DNA of 64,000 nucleotides from Streptomyces sp. NRRL F-6676 (lineage in GTDB: Bacteria > Actinomycetota > Actinomycetes > Streptomycetales > Streptomycetaceae): contig NZ_JOHS01000031.1 in the NCBI RefSeq assembly GCF_000725625.1, positions 14,545 through 78,544 on the forward strand, given 5' to 3'. The notes under the pieces were generated by a model. The model was not told the origin of the DNA. It ran no database searches and was given only the letters and a program-made list of their open reading frames with translations. Shown one piece after another: positions 1 through 9,189 of the stretch. How positions within the stretch are numbered: the first letter of the stretch is position 1; each line of letters starts with the position of its first letter. The translations under genes and the position numbers were made by a program.

Positions 1-522
1 GACCTTGAGGACCGGCGAGTAGATCGAGTCGACCGGGATGCGGCCGATCTCCTGGCCGACCTGCTTGTTCTGCACGGCGGAGACATAACCGCGGCCGCGC
101 TCGACCGTCAGCTCCATCTCCAGCTTGCCCTTGCCGTTGAGCGTGGCGAGGACGAGGTCGGGGTTGTGCACCTCGACACCGGCCGGGGGCGCGATGTCGG
201 CGGCGGTGACCAGACCCGGGCCCTGCTTGCGCAGGTACATCACGACCGGCTCGTCGTGCTCCGAGGAGACGACCAGCTGCTTGATGTTGAGGATCAGGTC
301 GGTGACGTCCTCCTTGACGCCCGGCACGGTGGTGAACTCGTGCAGGACACCGTCGATCCGGATGCTGGTGACGGCGGCACCGGGGATCGACGAGAGGAGC
401 GTGCGGCGCAGGGAGTTGCCGAGGGTGTAGCCGAAGCCCGGCTCCAGCGGCTCGATCACGAACCGGGAGCGGAACTCGTCGACGACCTCTTCGGTCAACG
501 AGGGGCGCTGAGCGATCAGCAT
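1..522 (-). CDS. rpoA: RNA polymerase alpha subunit, N-terminal part (cut by window edge)
   Basis: The first 174 residues of the RNA polymerase alpha subunit are present; the gene runs off the left edge. The visible part is most of the N-terminal domain that dimerises and holds beta and beta-prime during core assembly. It begins [13 protein letters not shown] and contains the family segment [21 protein letters not shown], here split as [12 protein letters not shown] at about residues 33-44. The start at 522 is the ATG that gives the usual alpha N-terminus. It lies downstream of rpsK in the alpha operon after a 246-nt gap with two hairpins. The C-terminal DNA-binding domain is outside the window. 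Identification is very secure. Confidence 0.98.
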   Translation of the reverse strand, partial: MLIAQRPSLTEEVVDEFRSRFVIEPLEPGFGYTLGNSLRRTLLSSIPGAAVTSIRIDGVLHEFTTVPGVKEDVTDLILNIKQLVVSSEHDEPVVMYLRKQGPGLVTAADIAPPAGVEVHNPDLVLATLNGKGKLEMELTVERGRGYVSAVQNKQVGQEIGRIPVDSIYSPVLKV

Positions 523-605
523 GTGAATCCTTCAGGTTCAGGGGCACCCACTATTTGATGCCCTGAGGCCACCAGGCGGAGCCTGACGGAGTTACTACAA
601 GGGTA

Positions 606-732
606 CGGGCGGTACGACCCGTGCAGAGCCGTACCGCCCGAAAACCGCGAGCCGCGAAGGCGACGCCTCAGACGCCACGACGCTTCGGCGGGCGGCAGCC
701 GTGCTGCGACATTGTGGGGGACGACCCCCACA
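606..732 (-). other. rpsK-rpoA gap with two perfect inverted repeats
   Basis: The gap between rpsK and rpoA (523-768) contains two perfect hairpins. One has 10-bp arms at 606-615 and 631-640 with a 15-nt loop. The other has 8-bp arms at 713-720 and 725-732 with a 4-nt loop. Neither is followed by a T tract on the sense strand. They may attenuate or process the alpha-operon message between the ribosomal protein genes and rpoA. That role is inference; only the structure is seen. Confidence 0.55.
669..708 (-). repeat. Duplicated copy of the rpsK 3' end
   Basis: This 40-nt stretch matches 770-809 at 37 of 40 positions. The second copy is the real 3' end of rpsK including its stop codon. Read in the rpsK sense, the duplicate still spells [11 protein letters not shown] followed by TGA, compared with [11 protein letters not shown] in the gene. 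It therefore looks like a short tandem duplication of the S11 C-terminal tail, now untranslated, about 100 nt downstream of the original. Confidence 0.8.
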
Positions 733-768
733 CCCCCAGCCGGATACCGAGCCGCCGTAGGCCGTACG

Positions 769-1173
769 TCAGACGCGACGACGCTTCGGCGGGCGGCAGC
801 CGTTGTGCGGGGTCGGGGTGACGTCCTGGATGGAGCCGACCTCGAGGCCCGTGGCCTGGAGGGAACGGATCGCGGTCTCACGACCGGAGCCCGGGCCCTT
901 GACGAACACGTCGACCTTGCGCATGCCGTGCTCCTGCGCGCGGCGGGCGGCCGACTCGGCGGCCATCTGCGCGGCGAACGGCGTGGACTTCCGGGAGCCC
1001 TTGAAGCCGACGTGGCCGGCGGAGGCCCAGGAGATCACGTTGCCGGTCGGGTCGGTGATCGAAACGATGGTGTTGTTGAACGTGCTCTTGATGTGCGCGT
1101 GGCCGTGAGCGACGTTCTTCTTTTCCTTGCGGCGCACCTTCTTGGCAGCGCCCTGACGTCCCTTGGGGGGCAT
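769..1173 (-). CDS. rpsK: 30S ribosomal protein uS11
   Basis: Ribosomal protein S11 (134 residues) of the 30S platform, which contacts 16S rRNA near the mRNA exit and the E site. The sequence opens with the basic [15 protein letters not shown] segment typical of actinobacteria, continues with the core [12 protein letters not shown], and ends RPPKRRRV. Length and both termini match the family. It sits between rpsM (65-nt gap) and rpoA in the alpha operon. Its last 40 nt are duplicated just downstream at 669-708. Confidence 0.97.
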   Translation of the reverse strand: MPPKGRQGAAKKVRRKEKKNVAHGHAHIKSTFNNTIVSITDPTGNVISWASAGHVGFKGSRKSTPFAAQMAAESAARRAQEHGMRKVDVFVKGPGSGRETAIRSLQATGLEVGSIQDVTPTPHNGCRPPKRRRV

Positions 1174-1238
1174 GTCTTCTCCTACGGGAGGTGGTCGGTC
1201 CTACAGCGAAGACCGCTGGACGGCGAAGTCGCTGAGGA

Positions 1239-1619
1239 CTACTTCTTGCCCGGCTTCTTCTTGCCGGCGATGGCGCGACGCGGGCCCTTGCGGGTACGGG
1301 CGTTGGTGCTGGTGCGCTGACCGCGGACGGGCAGACCGCGGCGGTGCCGCAGACCCTGGTACGTGCCGATCTCGACCTTGCGGCGGATGTCGGCCTGGAT
1401 CTCGCGACGGAGGTCACCCTCGGTCTTGATGTTGTTGTCGACGTACTCGCGGATCGCGACGAGCTGCTCCTCGGAGAGGTCGCGAACGCGGGTGTTCGGG
1501 TCGACGCCGGTGGCTGCCAGCGTCTGCTGCGAAAGAGTCCGGCCGATGCCGAACACGTAGGTGAGGGCGATCTCCACGCGCTTTTCGCGCGGGATGTCAA
1601 CACCGGAAACGCGTGCCAT
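1239..1619 (-). CDS. rpsM: 30S ribosomal protein uS13
   Basis: Ribosomal protein S13 (126 residues) of the 30S head, which forms intersubunit bridges and contacts P-site tRNA through its basic tail. The start [14 protein letters not shown], the helix region [12 protein letters not shown] and the C-terminal [14 protein letters not shown] segment followed by GKKKPGKK are characteristic. It is the first large gene of the alpha group after rpmJ, with a 191-nt spacer that contains two hairpins. Start is the ATG at 1619. Confidence 0.97.
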   Translation of the reverse strand: MARVSGVDIPREKRVEIALTYVFGIGRTLSQQTLAATGVDPNTRVRDLSEEQLVAIREYVDNNIKTEGDLRREIQADIRRKVEIGTYQGLRHRRGLPVRGQRTSTNARTRKGPRRAIAGKKKPGKK

Positions 1620-1694
1620 TCAATGGCTCCAGTTGATTGTCGGAGGTCTTCCACAGGACCGGCTCCCAGCCGCCGTACGAGGTACGAACTGGGT

Positions 1695-1739
1695 CCCCGG
1701 CCTCCGAACCGGGGGTGTCGGACCTGAGTGCCAGGTCCG
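1695..1739 (-). other. Paired hairpins between rpmJ and rpsM
   Basis: The spacer 1620-1810 holds two perfect inverted repeats: CCCCGG at 1695-1700 with CCGGGG at 1709-1714, and an 8-bp pair at 1719-1726 and 1732-1739 with a 5-nt loop. They sit in the untranslated stretch between infA-rpmJ and rpsM, where spc- and alpha-type transcription units often separate. A terminator, attenuator or processing site are all possible. Confidence 0.5.
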
Positions 1740-1810
1740 GGCCCTGCGTATGAACAAATTCAGCTCGCGTCGCGCGAAATTCTGCGAATCGCAGAGGGTA
1801 CGGTCGTGCG

Positions 1811-1924
1811 TCAGCCCTGGCGCTGCTTGTGGCGCGGGTTCTCGCAGATGACCATGACCCGGCCGTGACGGCGGATCACCCTGCACTTGTCGCAGATCTT
1901 CTTGACGCTCGGCTTGACCTTCAT
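1811..1924 (-). CDS. rpmJ: 50S ribosomal protein bL36, zinc-binding form
   Basis: Ribosomal protein L36, 37 residues, beginning [15 protein letters not shown] and ending NPRHKQRQG. It carries the C-x2-C, C and H ligands (C11, C14, C27, H32) of the zinc-ribbon C+ form. L36 is the smallest protein of the 50S subunit and binds domain VI of 23S rRNA. The start is the ATG at 1922-1924, 68 nt after infA. Many actinobacteria carry a second, zinc-free paralogue under Zur control elsewhere; that is family knowledge and none is seen here. Confidence 0.97.
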   Translation of the reverse strand: MKVKPSVKKICDKCRVIRRHGRVMVICENPRHKQRQG

Positions 1925-1992
1925 GGGTGTGAGGTTCTCCGGGTCAGTTGCCGGCGGACCCGCGCGGAACGCACGCGGGACGTGGGCAAGAT

Positions 1993-2214
1993 CTACTTGT
2001 ACCGGTAGACGATCCGGCCACGCGTCAGGTCGTACGGAGACAGCTCCACCACGACCCGGTCGTCAGGGAGGATGCGGATGTAGTGCATGCGCATCTTGCC
2101 GCTGATGTGTGCCAGGACCTGGTGGCCGTTCTGGAGCTCGACCTTGAACATGGCGTTCGGAAGAGACTCGACGACAGTGCCCTCGATCTCGATGGCACCT
2201 TGCTTCTTGGCCAC
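1993..2214 (-). CDS. infA: Translation initiation factor IF-1
   Basis: IF-1 (73 residues), an OB-fold protein that blocks the A site of the 30S subunit during initiation. The sequence [20 protein letters not shown] through the C-terminal [12 protein letters not shown] is diagnostic. The start is a GTG at 2212-2214; upstream in-frame codons to 2271 exist but the family always begins at this AKKQGAIE segment. It follows map in the order secY-adk-map-infA-rpmJ that is typical of Gram-positive bacteria. Confidence 0.97.
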   Translation of the reverse strand: MAKKQGAIEIEGTVVESLPNAMFKVELQNGHQVLAHISGKMRMHYIRILPDDRVVVELSPYDLTRGRIVYRYK

Positions 2215-2356
2215 GCTTCGCCCTTCGAATCGACTACCTTGATCGACTCCGGTACGTCCGCATGCGGACATGCGGGTGCACGAGAGCCGACGAGTCAGTC
2301 TACGTCAGCGCACCCGGAAAGGCGAAACGAGGAATTCTGCCCTGGCAGGGAGATCA

Positions 2357-3193
2357 TCATGCCAGCGGATCCGGGGCCGCCGTGATCCCCAGCTCCGCGA
2401 GCTTGGCCCGGCCCCCGTCCGGGGCGGTGAGGACGAGGGGGCCCTCCTCCGTCAGGGCCACCGAGTGCTCCCAGTGGGAGGACCAGGTGCCGTCGGTCGT
2501 GATGACCGTCCAGTCGTCCTGGAGGACCTCGGTCTTCGGGGTGCCCAGGGAGACCATCGGCTCGATGGCCAGGCAGAAGCCGGGGACCAGCTTCGGGCCC
2601 TTGCCGCGCTTGCGCTCGACGTAGTTCAGCAGGTGCGGGTCCATGTGCATCTCGGTGCCGATGCCGTGGCCGCCGTAGTCCTCGATGATCCCATAGCGGC
2701 CGCCGCCGGGCTTCGGCTGACGGCGGATGTACGTCTCGACGGCACGCGAGATGTCGACGAGCCGGTTGCCCGGCTTCATGGCCGCGATGCCGGCCCACAT
2801 CGACTCCTCCGTCACCCGGGACAGCTCGACCAGCTCGGGGGCGTGGCCGGAGCCGACGAACGCGGTGTAGGCGGCGTCGCCGTGCCAGCCGTCGACGATG
2901 GCGCCGCAGTCGATGGAGATGAGGTCGCCGTCCTTGAGGACCACCTCGTCGGACGGGATGCCGTGCACGACGACATCGTTCACGGAGGTGCAGATCGTGG
3001 CCGGGAAGCCGCCGTAGCCGAGGAAGTTCGGCTTGGCGTCGTGCTCGGCCAGCACCTTGCGGGCGACCTGGTCCAGATCCCTGGTCGTCGCGCCGGGCAC
3101 GGCCGCCTCGCGCGTGGCCGCGTGAATGGCCGCGACGACCAGCCCCGCCTCGCGCATCTTCGCGATCTGCTCGGGGCTCTTGATCTGCACCAT
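2357..3193 (-). CDS. map: Methionine aminopeptidase, type I
   Basis: Type I methionine aminopeptidase (278 residues) that removes the initiator Met from nascent proteins. It starts MVQIKSPEQIAKMREAG, and the metal-site segments are visible in order: DCGAIVDGWHGDAAYT (first and second Asp), GGHGIGTEMH (His), and the C-terminal FCLAIEPM (Glu). The ATG at 3191-3193 was chosen because an AGAAAGG ribosome site lies upstream and the family begins here; the open frame extends to 3376 without homology. It lies between adk and infA, with a strong hairpin just downstream of adk. Confidence 0.96.
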   Translation of the reverse strand: MVQIKSPEQIAKMREAGLVVAAIHAATREAAVPGATTRDLDQVARKVLAEHDAKPNFLGYGGFPATICTSVNDVVVHGIPSDEVVLKDGDLISIDCGAIVDGWHGDAAYTAFVGSGHAPELVELSRVTEESMWAGIAAMKPGNRLVDISRAVETYIRRQPKPGGGRYGIIEDYGGHGIGTEMHMDPHLLNYVERKRGKGPKLVPGFCLAIEPMVSLGTPKTEVLQDDWTVITTDGTWSSHWEHSVALTEEGPLVLTAPDGGRAKLAELGITAAPDPLA

Positions 3194-3301
3194 GACGACA
3201 AGCGCCTTTCTGACCCGGAAAACCTGCGGACCCATCAACAATACGGCGCGCCCGCACCCCGAAGGGGCCCGGGGAACCGCACACCGCGCACCCCGCACAC
3301 A

Positions 3302-3336
3302 ACGACCGCGGCCCCCCGCCATGGGGAGCCGCGGTC
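3302..3336 (-). terminator. Hairpin terminator or attenuator after adk
   Basis: A perfect 10-bp stem (3302-3311 with 3327-3336) begins 20 nt downstream of the adk stop codon. On the sense strand it is followed by TTGTGTGC, a weak T-rich run. It probably ends or attenuates the secY-adk message before map. Confidence 0.6.
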
Positions 3337-3356
3337 GAGAAGCGAACCGGCACCGC

Positions 3357-4019
3357 CTACTGCGGCGCCCCCTCACGCTGCAACGCCCGCATCGCCCGCC
3401 CCGTCACGTCCTCGACCTTCCCCAGCGCCGAGATCGTCACGACGAGCCCCTGCGCCTTGTAGTAGTCGATGATCGGCTCGGTCTGCGTGTGGTAGACCTC
3501 CAGCCGCGTCCGCACCGTCTCCTCGGAGTCGTCGTCGCGCTGGTACAGCTCACCCCCGCACGCGTCGCACACCCCCTCCGTCTTCGGCGGGTTGTACGTC
3601 ACGTGGAAGACGTGGCTGGAGTCCTTGCGGCAGATCCGCCGCCCGGCGATGCGCTTGACGACCTCGTCCTCCGGGACCTCCAGGTCCAGCACCGCGTCCA
3701 GCTTCATGCCCTCGCTCCCGAGCATGTCGTCCAGCGCCTCGGCCTGCGAGACGTTGCGCGGGAAGCCGTCGAGCAGGAACCCACCGGCCGCGTCGGACTG
3801 CTCCATGCGGTCCTTGGCCATGCCGATGGTGACCTCGTCCGGCACCAGGTTGCCCGCGTCCATGTAGGACTTCGCGAGTTTGCCCAGTTCCGTCTGGGAG
3901 CTGATGTTGGCGCGGAACAGGTCGCCCGTGGAGATGTGCGGGATCGACAGGTTCTTGGCCAGGAACGCGGCCTGCGTTCCCTTCCCGGCCCCGGGTGGCC
4001 CGACGAGGACAATTCGCAT
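3357..4019 (-). CDS. adk: Adenylate kinase
   Basis: Adenylate kinase (220 residues), interconverting ATP plus AMP with 2 ADP. The P-loop [10 protein letters not shown] is at residues 7-16, the AMP-binding segment HISTGDLFR at about 28-36, and FLLDGFPRN at 81-89. A long LID follows with C130, C151 and C154, a partial set of the four zinc ligands seen in Gram-positive long-form enzymes. The ATG (4017-4019) overlaps the secY stop codon by one base as TGATG, so translational coupling to secY is likely. Confidence 0.97.
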   Translation of the reverse strand: MRIVLVGPPGAGKGTQAAFLAKNLSIPHISTGDLFRANISSQTELGKLAKSYMDAGNLVPDEVTIGMAKDRMEQSDAAGGFLLDGFPRNVSQAEALDDMLGSEGMKLDAVLDLEVPEDEVVKRIAGRRICRKDSSHVFHVTYNPPKTEGVCDACGGELYQRDDDSEETVRTRLEVYHTQTEPIIDYYKAQGLVVTISALGKVEDVTGRAMRALQREGAPQ

Positions 4020-5332
4020 CAGCGGAGGAACCCTTCGTAATTGCGCTGCTGGAGCTGACTCTCGATCTGCTTCACGGTCTCGAGACCGACACCCACGATG
4101 ATCAGGATGCTCGTCCCGCCGAACGGGAAGTTCTGGTTCGCCTTGAAGCCCACCAACGCCATTGTCGGCACGAGAGCGATCAGACCCAGATACAGCGAAC
4201 CCGGCCAGGTGATCCGGTTGAGTACGTAGCTCAGGTACTCGGCGGTCGGCCGGCCAGCCCGGATGCCCGGGATGAAGCCACCATACTTCTTCATGTTGTC
4301 GGCGACTTCTTCGGGGTTGAAGGAGATCGCCACGTAGAAGAAGGCGAAGAACACGATCAGCAGGAAGTACAGGGTGATGTAGACCGGGTGGTCGCCCTTC
4401 ACCATGTTCGCCTGGATCCAGGTCTTCCAGCTGGAGTTGCCGTCGGAGAACTGCGCGATCAGAGCGGGGATGTACAGCAGCGACGACGCGAAGATGACGG
4501 GAATCACACCCGCCTGGTTGACCTTCAGCGGAATGTACGTCGAGGTGCCGCCGTAGGAACGGCGGCCGATCATGCGCTTCGCGTACTGGACGGGAATGCG
4601 GCGCTGGGCCTGCTCGACGAAGACCACCAGGCCGACCATGACCAGGCCGATCAGGATGACCGTGCCGAACTCGATCCAGCCGTCGGCCAGCGTGCCCGAG
4701 GTCTTGATGGCCCACAGCGCGGACGGGAAGGTGGCGGCGATCGAGATGAACATCAGGATCGACATGCCGTTGCCGATGCCGCGGTCGGTGATCAGCTCGC
4801 CGAGCCACATCACCATGCCCGTACCGGCGGTCATGGTGATGACCATCGTGATGGTGGTGAAGATCGACTGGTCGGGGACGATGTCCGTGGCGACCGGGCA
4901 GCCGGTGAAGAGCGCGCCGCTGCGGGCGGTGGCGACCAGGCCGGTGCCCTGGAGGATGGCGAGCGCGACCGTCAGATAACGCGTGTACTGCGTGATCTTC
5001 GCCGTACCGGCCTGGCCCTCCTTCTTCAGGGCTTCCAGACGCGGGATCACCACGGTCAGCAGCTGGAGAATGATGCTCGCCGTGATGTACGGCATGATGC
5101 CCAGCGCGAAGATCGTGATCTGCAGCAGCGCACCGCCACTGAACATGTTCACCAGGCCGAACAGGCCCTGGTTGCCCTTGGCGACGTCGATACAGGTCTG
5201 GACGCTCTTGTAGTCGACGCCGGGGATCGGAATGTGCGTACCGGCGCGGTACACCACGATGATCCCGAGCGTGAAGAGCAGCTTCTTGCGCAGGTCGGGC
5301 GTCCTGAACGCCCGGGCGAAGCCGGTGAGCAC
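4019..5332 (-). CDS. secY: Preprotein translocase channel subunit SecY
   Basis: SecY (437 residues), the pore of the Sec translocon in the cytoplasmic membrane; about ten hydrophobic segments can be read along the sequence. Diagnostic pieces are the N-terminal [14 protein letters not shown], the IPIPGVD segment of TM1, and [13 protein letters not shown] late in the protein. The start is GTG at 5330-5332 with AGGAGG four bases upstream. A 235-nt gap containing a strong hairpin separates it from rplO, and its stop overlaps the adk start. SecE, the partner subunit, is encoded at 46.6-46.9 kb. Confidence 0.97.
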   Translation of the reverse strand: MLTGFARAFRTPDLRKKLLFTLGIIVVYRAGTHIPIPGVDYKSVQTCIDVAKGNQGLFGLVNMFSGGALLQITIFALGIMPYITASIILQLLTVVIPRLEALKKEGQAGTAKITQYTRYLTVALAILQGTGLVATARSGALFTGCPVATDIVPDQSIFTTITMVITMTAGTGMVMWLGELITDRGIGNGMSILMFISIAATFPSALWAIKTSGTLADGWIEFGTVILIGLVMVGLVVFVEQAQRRIPVQYAKRMIGRRSYGGTSTYIPLKVNQAGVIPVIFASSLLYIPALIAQFSDGNSSWKTWIQANMVKGDHPVYITLYFLLIVFFAFFYVAISFNPEEVADNMKKYGGFIPGIRAGRPTAEYLSYVLNRITWPGSLYLGLIALVPTMALVGFKANQNFPFGGTSILIIVGVGLETVKQIESQLQQRNYEGFLR

Positions 5333-5499
5333 GGTGCCTCCTGCGACCCCCGCGCACGTGCGTCAGAGGTGACGATTGGTGAGGTTCGACGAATACATAA
5401 CGGCTGCCGGCATCTCCTGGTGCCCCGGGTGGAGCACCTGGTGAAACTTGACAGCGCAGGCCACCTTACCGGCGACACTGCCCCCCTTGGAACGACCAA

Positions 5500-5531
5500 C
5501 CGGGGATACCCCAAATGTGGGGTATCCCCGG
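5500..5531 (-). terminator. 14-bp hairpin between rplO and secY
   Basis: A perfect 14-bp stem (5500-5513 and 5518-5531) with a 4-nt loop lies in the 235-nt rplO-secY gap, 37 nt downstream of the rplO stop. It has no T tract. It could terminate the spc ribosomal message, or partly attenuate it so that SecY is made at lower levels than ribosomal proteins. Confidence 0.6.
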
Positions 5532-5567
5532 TCGGATTCGTTCACGTCATCGGCGTGCCTGACGGAG

Positions 5568-6023
5568 TCAGACGAGCTCGGTGACCGTACCGCCGGCGGC
5601 GGTGATCTTCTCCTTGGCGGAGCCGGAGACGGCGTCGACCGTCACCTGAAGCGCCACGGAGACCTCGCCCTGGCCGAGGACCTTGACGAGGCTGTTCTTG
5701 CGAACGGCACCCTTGGCCACCAGGCCCTCGACGGTGACCTCGCCACCCTCGGGGTACAGCGCGGCCAGCTTGTCGAGGTTCACGACCTGGTACTCGGTCT
5801 TGAACGGGTTCTTGAAGCCCTTCAGCTTCGGGAGGCGCATGTGGAGGGGCATCTGCCCGCCCTCGAAGCGCTCCGGAACCTGGTAGCGGGCCTTCGTGCC
5901 CTTGGTACCACGACCGGCCGTCTTGCCCTTCGACGCCTCACCACGACCGACACGGGTCTTGGCGGTCTTGGCGCCCGGGGCCGGACGGAGGTTGTGGATC
6001 TTGAGCGGGTTGTTCTCCGCCAT
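5568..6023 (-). CDS. rplO: 50S ribosomal protein uL15
   Basis: Ribosomal protein L15 (151 residues), a late assembly protein of the 50S subunit. The N-terminal [17 protein letters not shown] and the Gly/Lys-rich [11 protein letters not shown] loop are family hallmarks, followed by [14 protein letters not shown]. Start is ATG at 6021-6023, two bases beyond the rpmD stop codon. It is the last ribosomal gene before secY. Confidence 0.97.
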   Translation of the reverse strand: MAENNPLKIHNLRPAPGAKTAKTRVGRGEASKGKTAGRGTKGTKARYQVPERFEGGQMPLHMRLPKLKGFKNPFKTEYQVVNLDKLAALYPEGGEVTVEGLVAKGAVRKNSLVKVLGQGEVSVALQVTVDAVSGSAKEKITAAGGTVTELV

Positions 6024-6025
6024 GA

Positions 6026-6208
6026 TCAGTCGACCTCCTCGACCGACACGAGGTGGCGGACGGTGTGCACCATGCCGCGGAACTCGGGGCGGTCCTCCTT
6101 GACGACCTGCGTGTTGATCCCCTTGAGACCAAGGGAACGCAGGGTGTCACGGTGGTTCTGCTTGCTGCCGATGTAGGACTTGACCTGCGTGATCTTGAGC
6201 TGTGCCAC
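6026..6208 (-). CDS. rpmD: 50S ribosomal protein uL30
   Basis: Ribosomal protein L30 (60 residues). The sequence [20 protein letters not shown] and [12 protein letters not shown] matches the family over its whole length. The start is GTG at 6206-6208, two bases after the rpsE stop; codons further upstream are open but belong to rpsE in another frame. It is tightly packed between rpsE and rplO, so co-translation is expected. Confidence 0.96.
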   Translation of the reverse strand: MAQLKITQVKSYIGSKQNHRDTLRSLGLKGINTQVVKEDRPEFRGMVHTVRHLVSVEEVD

Positions 6209-6210
6209 GA

Positions 6211-6816
6211 TTACGCACCTGCCCCGGCACGCGCACGCAGCAGGGCCGCGGGGGCGACGTCCTCGAGCGGCAGACCGCGGCGGGCCGCGACCTCCTCGGG
6301 ACGCTGCAAGCCCTTGAGGGCCTCCACGGTCGCGTGCACGATGTTGATCTGGTTGTCGGAGCCGAGCGACTTCGACAGGATGTCGTGGATACCGGCGCAC
6401 TCGAGCACGGCGCGCACCGGACCACCGGCGATAACGCCGGTACCGGGCGACGCGGGCTTGAGCAGCACGACGCCGGCCGCCTTCTCACCCTGGATCGGGT
6501 GCGGGATGGTGCCCTGGATGCGGGGGACCTTGAAGAAGTGCTTCTTGGCCTCCTCAACACCCTTGGCGATGGCGGCCGGCACCTCCTTGGCCTTGCCGTA
6601 TCCGACACCCACGGTGCCGTCACCGTCGCCCACCACGACCAGCGCGGTGAAGCTGAAGCGACGACCACCCTTCACAACCTTGGCGACACGGTTGATCGCG
6701 ACGACGCGCTCGACGTACGCGGTCTTCTCGGCGGCGGATGCTCCGCCGTCACGGCCCTTCCGGTCCCGCCGCTCGCCGCCACCGGCACCGCCACCGCGGC
6801 GCTGGGGTCCAGCCAT
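6211..6816 (-). CDS. rpsE: 30S ribosomal protein uS5
   Basis: Ribosomal protein S5 (201 residues), involved in mRNA entry and decoding fidelity. A Gly/Arg-rich N-terminal extension of about 45 residues precedes the S5 RNA-binding domain ([20 protein letters not shown]) and the C-terminal S5 fold ([16 protein letters not shown]). The extension is longer than in E. coli, as is common in actinobacteria. It follows rplR by 36 nt and precedes rpmD by two bases. Confidence 0.97.
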   Translation of the reverse strand: MAGPQRRGGGAGGGERRDRKGRDGGASAAEKTAYVERVVAINRVAKVVKGGRRFSFTALVVVGDGDGTVGVGYGKAKEVPAAIAKGVEEAKKHFFKVPRIQGTIPHPIQGEKAAGVVLLKPASPGTGVIAGGPVRAVLECAGIHDILSKSLGSDNQINIVHATVEALKGLQRPEEVAARRGLPLEDVAPAALLRARAGAGA

Positions 6817-6852
6817 TGGATTACCTCTCTCTTTCCGCTAGCTACAAGCGGC

Positions 6853-7236
6853 TCAGAACTTGAGCCCGGCTTCGCGGGCGGCGTCCGCCAGGGCGGCGAT
6901 GCGCCCGGCGTACTGGTTGCCACCACGGTCGAACACGACGGCCTCGACACCGGCGGCCTTGGCACGCTCGGCGACCAGGGCGCCGACCTGCTTGGCCTGC
7001 GCGGACTTGTCGCCCTCGCCGCCGCGGATCGACGTGTCCAGGGTGGACGCCGACGCCAGGGTGTGACCCTTGAGGTCGTCGATCACCTGCGCCACGATGT
7101 GACGGTTGGAGCGGGTCACGACCAGGCGGGGGCGCTCGGCCGTACCGGAGACCTTCTTGCGGATCCGGATGTGCCGCCGCTTGATGGCGGTGCGCTTGTA
7201 GGCGTCGCCCTTGGCGATCTTCTGCCCGTATGCCAT
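6853..7236 (-). CDS. rplR: 50S ribosomal protein uL18
   Basis: Ribosomal protein L18 (127 residues), which together with L5 and L25-type proteins carries 5S rRNA to the 50S subunit. Motifs [19 protein letters not shown] and the C-terminal [24 protein letters not shown] segment are clear (the latter ends REAGLKF). Start is ATG at 7234-7236, three bases from the rplF stop. Confidence 0.97.
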   Translation of the reverse strand: MAYGQKIAKGDAYKRTAIKRRHIRIRKKVSGTAERPRLVVTRSNRHIVAQVIDDLKGHTLASASTLDTSIRGGEGDKSAQAKQVGALVAERAKAAGVEAVVFDRGGNQYAGRIAALADAAREAGLKF

Positions 7237-7239
7237 GGC

Positions 7240-7779
7240 TTACTTACCCGCCTTTCCGACCTTGCGGCGGATGACTTCACCCTCGTACTTGACACCCTTG
7301 GCCTTGTACGGGTCGGGCTTGCGCAGCTTGCGGATGTTGGCCGCGACCTCGCCCACCTTCTGCTTGTCGATGCCCTCGACCGAGAAGTGCGTCGGGTTCT
7401 CCACCTTGAAGGTGATGCCCTCGGGCGCCTCGACGGTGATCGAGTGGCTGTAGCCGAGCGCGAACTCGAGGTTCGAGCCCTTGGCGGTCACGCGGTAACC
7501 GACACCGCTGATCTCGAGCTTCTTCACGTAACCCTGGGTCACGCCGGTGATCATGTTCGCCACCAGCGTGCGGGACAGGCCGTGCAGGGCCTTGTTCTGA
7601 CGCTCGTCGTTCGGGCGGGTGACGTTCAGCACGCCGTCCTCGCCCTTAGCGATCTCGATCGGCGCCGCGATGGTGTGCGACAGGGAGCCCTTGGGTCCCT
7701 TCACCTGCACCTGACGGCCGTCGATGGTGACGTCCACGCCGGCGGGAACCGCGATGGGGAGCTTGCCGATGCGCGACAT
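7240..7779 (-). CDS. rplF: 50S ribosomal protein uL6
   Basis: Ribosomal protein L6 (179 residues), a two-domain protein near the factor-binding site. It begins [17 protein letters not shown] and carries the family signature [14 protein letters not shown] near the C-terminus. Start is ATG at 7777-7779 with a purine-rich GGAGG-like site upstream, 24 nt after rpsH. Confidence 0.97.
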   Translation of the reverse strand: MSRIGKLPIAVPAGVDVTIDGRQVQVKGPKGSLSHTIAAPIEIAKGEDGVLNVTRPNDERQNKALHGLSRTLVANMITGVTQGYVKKLEISGVGYRVTAKGSNLEFALGYSHSITVEAPEGITFKVENPTHFSVEGIDKQKVGEVAANIRKLRKPDPYKAKGVKYEGEVIRRKVGKAGK

Positions 7780-7803
7780 AGCTGTTTCCTCCGTTCCCTT
7801 CCG

Positions 7804-8202
7804 CTACCAGACGTAGGCGAGGACTTCCCCACCCACGCCCTTCTTGCCGGCCTGCTTGTCGGTGAGGAGCCCGTGCGACGTGGAGATGATCGCCACGCCG
7901 AGGCCGCCGAGCACCTTCGGCAGGTTGGTGGACTTCGCGTACACCCGGAGACCGGGCTTGGAGATCCGCTTGATGCCCGCGATGGAGCGCTCACGGTTGG
8001 GGCCGAACTTCAGCTCCAGGACGAGGTTCTTGCCGACCTCGGCGTCCTCGACCTTCCAGCCCGTGATGAAGCCCTCCTGCTGGAGGATCTCCGCGATGTG
8101 AGACTTGATCTTCGATGCCGGCATCGCCACGGAGTCGTGGTACGCCGAGTTCGCGTTACGCAGACGCGTGAGCATGTCTGCGATCGGATCAGTCATGGTC
8201 AT
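7804..8202 (-). CDS. rpsH: 30S ribosomal protein uS8
   Basis: Ribosomal protein S8 (132 residues), a primary binder of the 16S central domain and, in E. coli, the translational repressor of the spc operon. It runs [17 protein letters not shown] to the conserved [18 protein letters not shown] tail. The start at 8202 was chosen for the MTMTDP N-terminus; a second ATG two codons later (8196) is also possible. A 238-nt gap separates it from rpsN. Confidence 0.96.
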   Translation of the reverse strand: MTMTDPIADMLTRLRNANSAYHDSVAMPASKIKSHIAEILQQEGFITGWKVEDAEVGKNLVLELKFGPNRERSIAGIKRISKPGLRVYAKSTNLPKVLGGLGVAIISTSHGLLTDKQAGKKGVGGEVLAYVW

Positions 8203-8413
8203 GAATTGGCCTTCGGCCTCTCTCGCCGGGGTTTCCTGGTGCGCCATCCCTCTCCCCGATCCGAGACGGGACGGGTGCGGCGCGGTGGACCTACGGCGTA
8301 GTAAGCATTCATTGGCGGGCGAACCCGCGTATGTACAGGGCGCGGCAGGCGCCCAACCCCGCAAGCCTACGGCATGCCGAGCGGGCCTCCTGCCGGACCC
8401 GGTTGCCTACCGA

Positions 8414-8453
8414 GAGCCCTGGTGCACCCCAAGTGGGGGTTTACCAGGAGCTC
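8414..8453 (-). other. Hairpin overlapping the rpsN stop codon
   Basis: An imperfect inverted repeat (outer arms 8414-8423 and 8443-8453, inner C-run 8427-8430 with G-run 8435-8438) spans the last codons and TAA stop of rpsN at the head of the 238-nt rpsN-rpsH gap. The rest of the gap has only a minor GCGGG/CCCGC repeat near 8313-8327. The position suggests attenuation or mRNA processing within the spc operon. Confidence 0.45.
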
Positions 8454-8626
8454 TTGGTCACGCCCGGCAGCTCGCCGCGGTGAGCCATCTCACGGAGGCA
8501 CACACGGCACAGGCCGAACTTGCGGTAGACGGAGTGCGGACGCCCACAGCGCTGGCAGCGGGTGTAGGCGCGCACGCCGAACTTGGGCTTGCGGGCAGCC
8601 TTCGCGATCAGAGCCTTCTTCGCCAT
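8441..8626 (-). CDS. rpsN: 30S ribosomal protein uS14, zinc-binding type Z
   Basis: The short 61-residue S14 of the 30S head. It begins [16 protein letters not shown] and carries two C-x2-C pairs (C24/C27 and C40/C43) that bind zinc, which marks the C+ (type Z) form rather than the longer zinc-free S14. Start is ATG at 8624-8626, five bases after the rplE stop. The stop codon lies within a hairpin. Confidence 0.97.
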   Translation of the reverse strand: MAKKALIAKAARKPKFGVRAYTRCQRCGRPHSVYRKFGLCRVCLREMAHRGELPGVTKSSW

Positions 8627-8631
8627 CTCGC

Positions 8632-9189
8632 TCACGCCTCCTTGAAGGGGAAGCCGAGGTGACGGAGGAGCGCGCGGCCCTCTGCGTCGTTGGTCGCCGT
8701 GGTCACCACGGTGATGTCCATACCCCGGACGCGGTCGATCTTGTCCTGGTCGATCTCGTGGAACATGACCTGCTCCGTGAGACCGAAGGTGTAGTTGCCA
8801 CGGCCGTCGAACTGCTTGGGGGACAGACCGCGGAAGTCGCGGATGCGCGGCAGCGCGAGCGACAGGGTGCGGTCCAGGAACTCCCACATGCGGTCGCCAC
8901 GGAGCGTGACGTGGGCACCGATCGGCTGGCCCTCGCGCAGCTTGAACTGCGCGATGGACTTGCGGGCCTTGGTGACGGCCGGCTTCTGCCCGGTGATGAT
9001 GGTCAGGTCACGGACGGCACCGTCCATGAGCTTGGAGTCACGGGCGGCGTCGCCGACACCCATGTTGACCACGATCTTGACGAGGCCGGGGATCTGCATG
9101 ACGTTCTCGTACTTGAACTCGTCACGCAGCTTGCCCGCGATCTCCTCGCGGTACTTCGTCTTGAGACGCGGAGTGGTGGTGGTAGCCAT
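8632..9189 (-). CDS. rplE: 50S ribosomal protein uL5
   Basis: Ribosomal protein L5 (185 residues), the 5S rRNA binder of the central protuberance that contacts P-site tRNA. Motifs [18 protein letters not shown] near the N-terminus and [17 protein letters not shown] in the middle are typical. The ATG at 9187-9189 overlaps the rplX stop by one base (TGATG). Confidence 0.97.
   Translation of the reverse strand: MATTTTPRLKTKYREEIAGKLRDEFKYENVMQIPGLVKIVVNMGVGDAARDSKLMDGAVRDLTIITGQKPAVTKARKSIAQFKLREGQPIGAHVTLRGDRMWEFLDRTLSLALPRIRDFRGLSPKQFDGRGNYTFGLTEQVMFHEIDQDKIDRVRGMDITVVTTATNDAEGRALLRHLGFPFKEA

Noticed and set aside
3357..5357. 666-residue open frame spanning secY and adk
   Set aside because: Only its last 220 codons are a real protein (adk). 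The upstream part is secY read in the wrong frame; both genes are explained separately.
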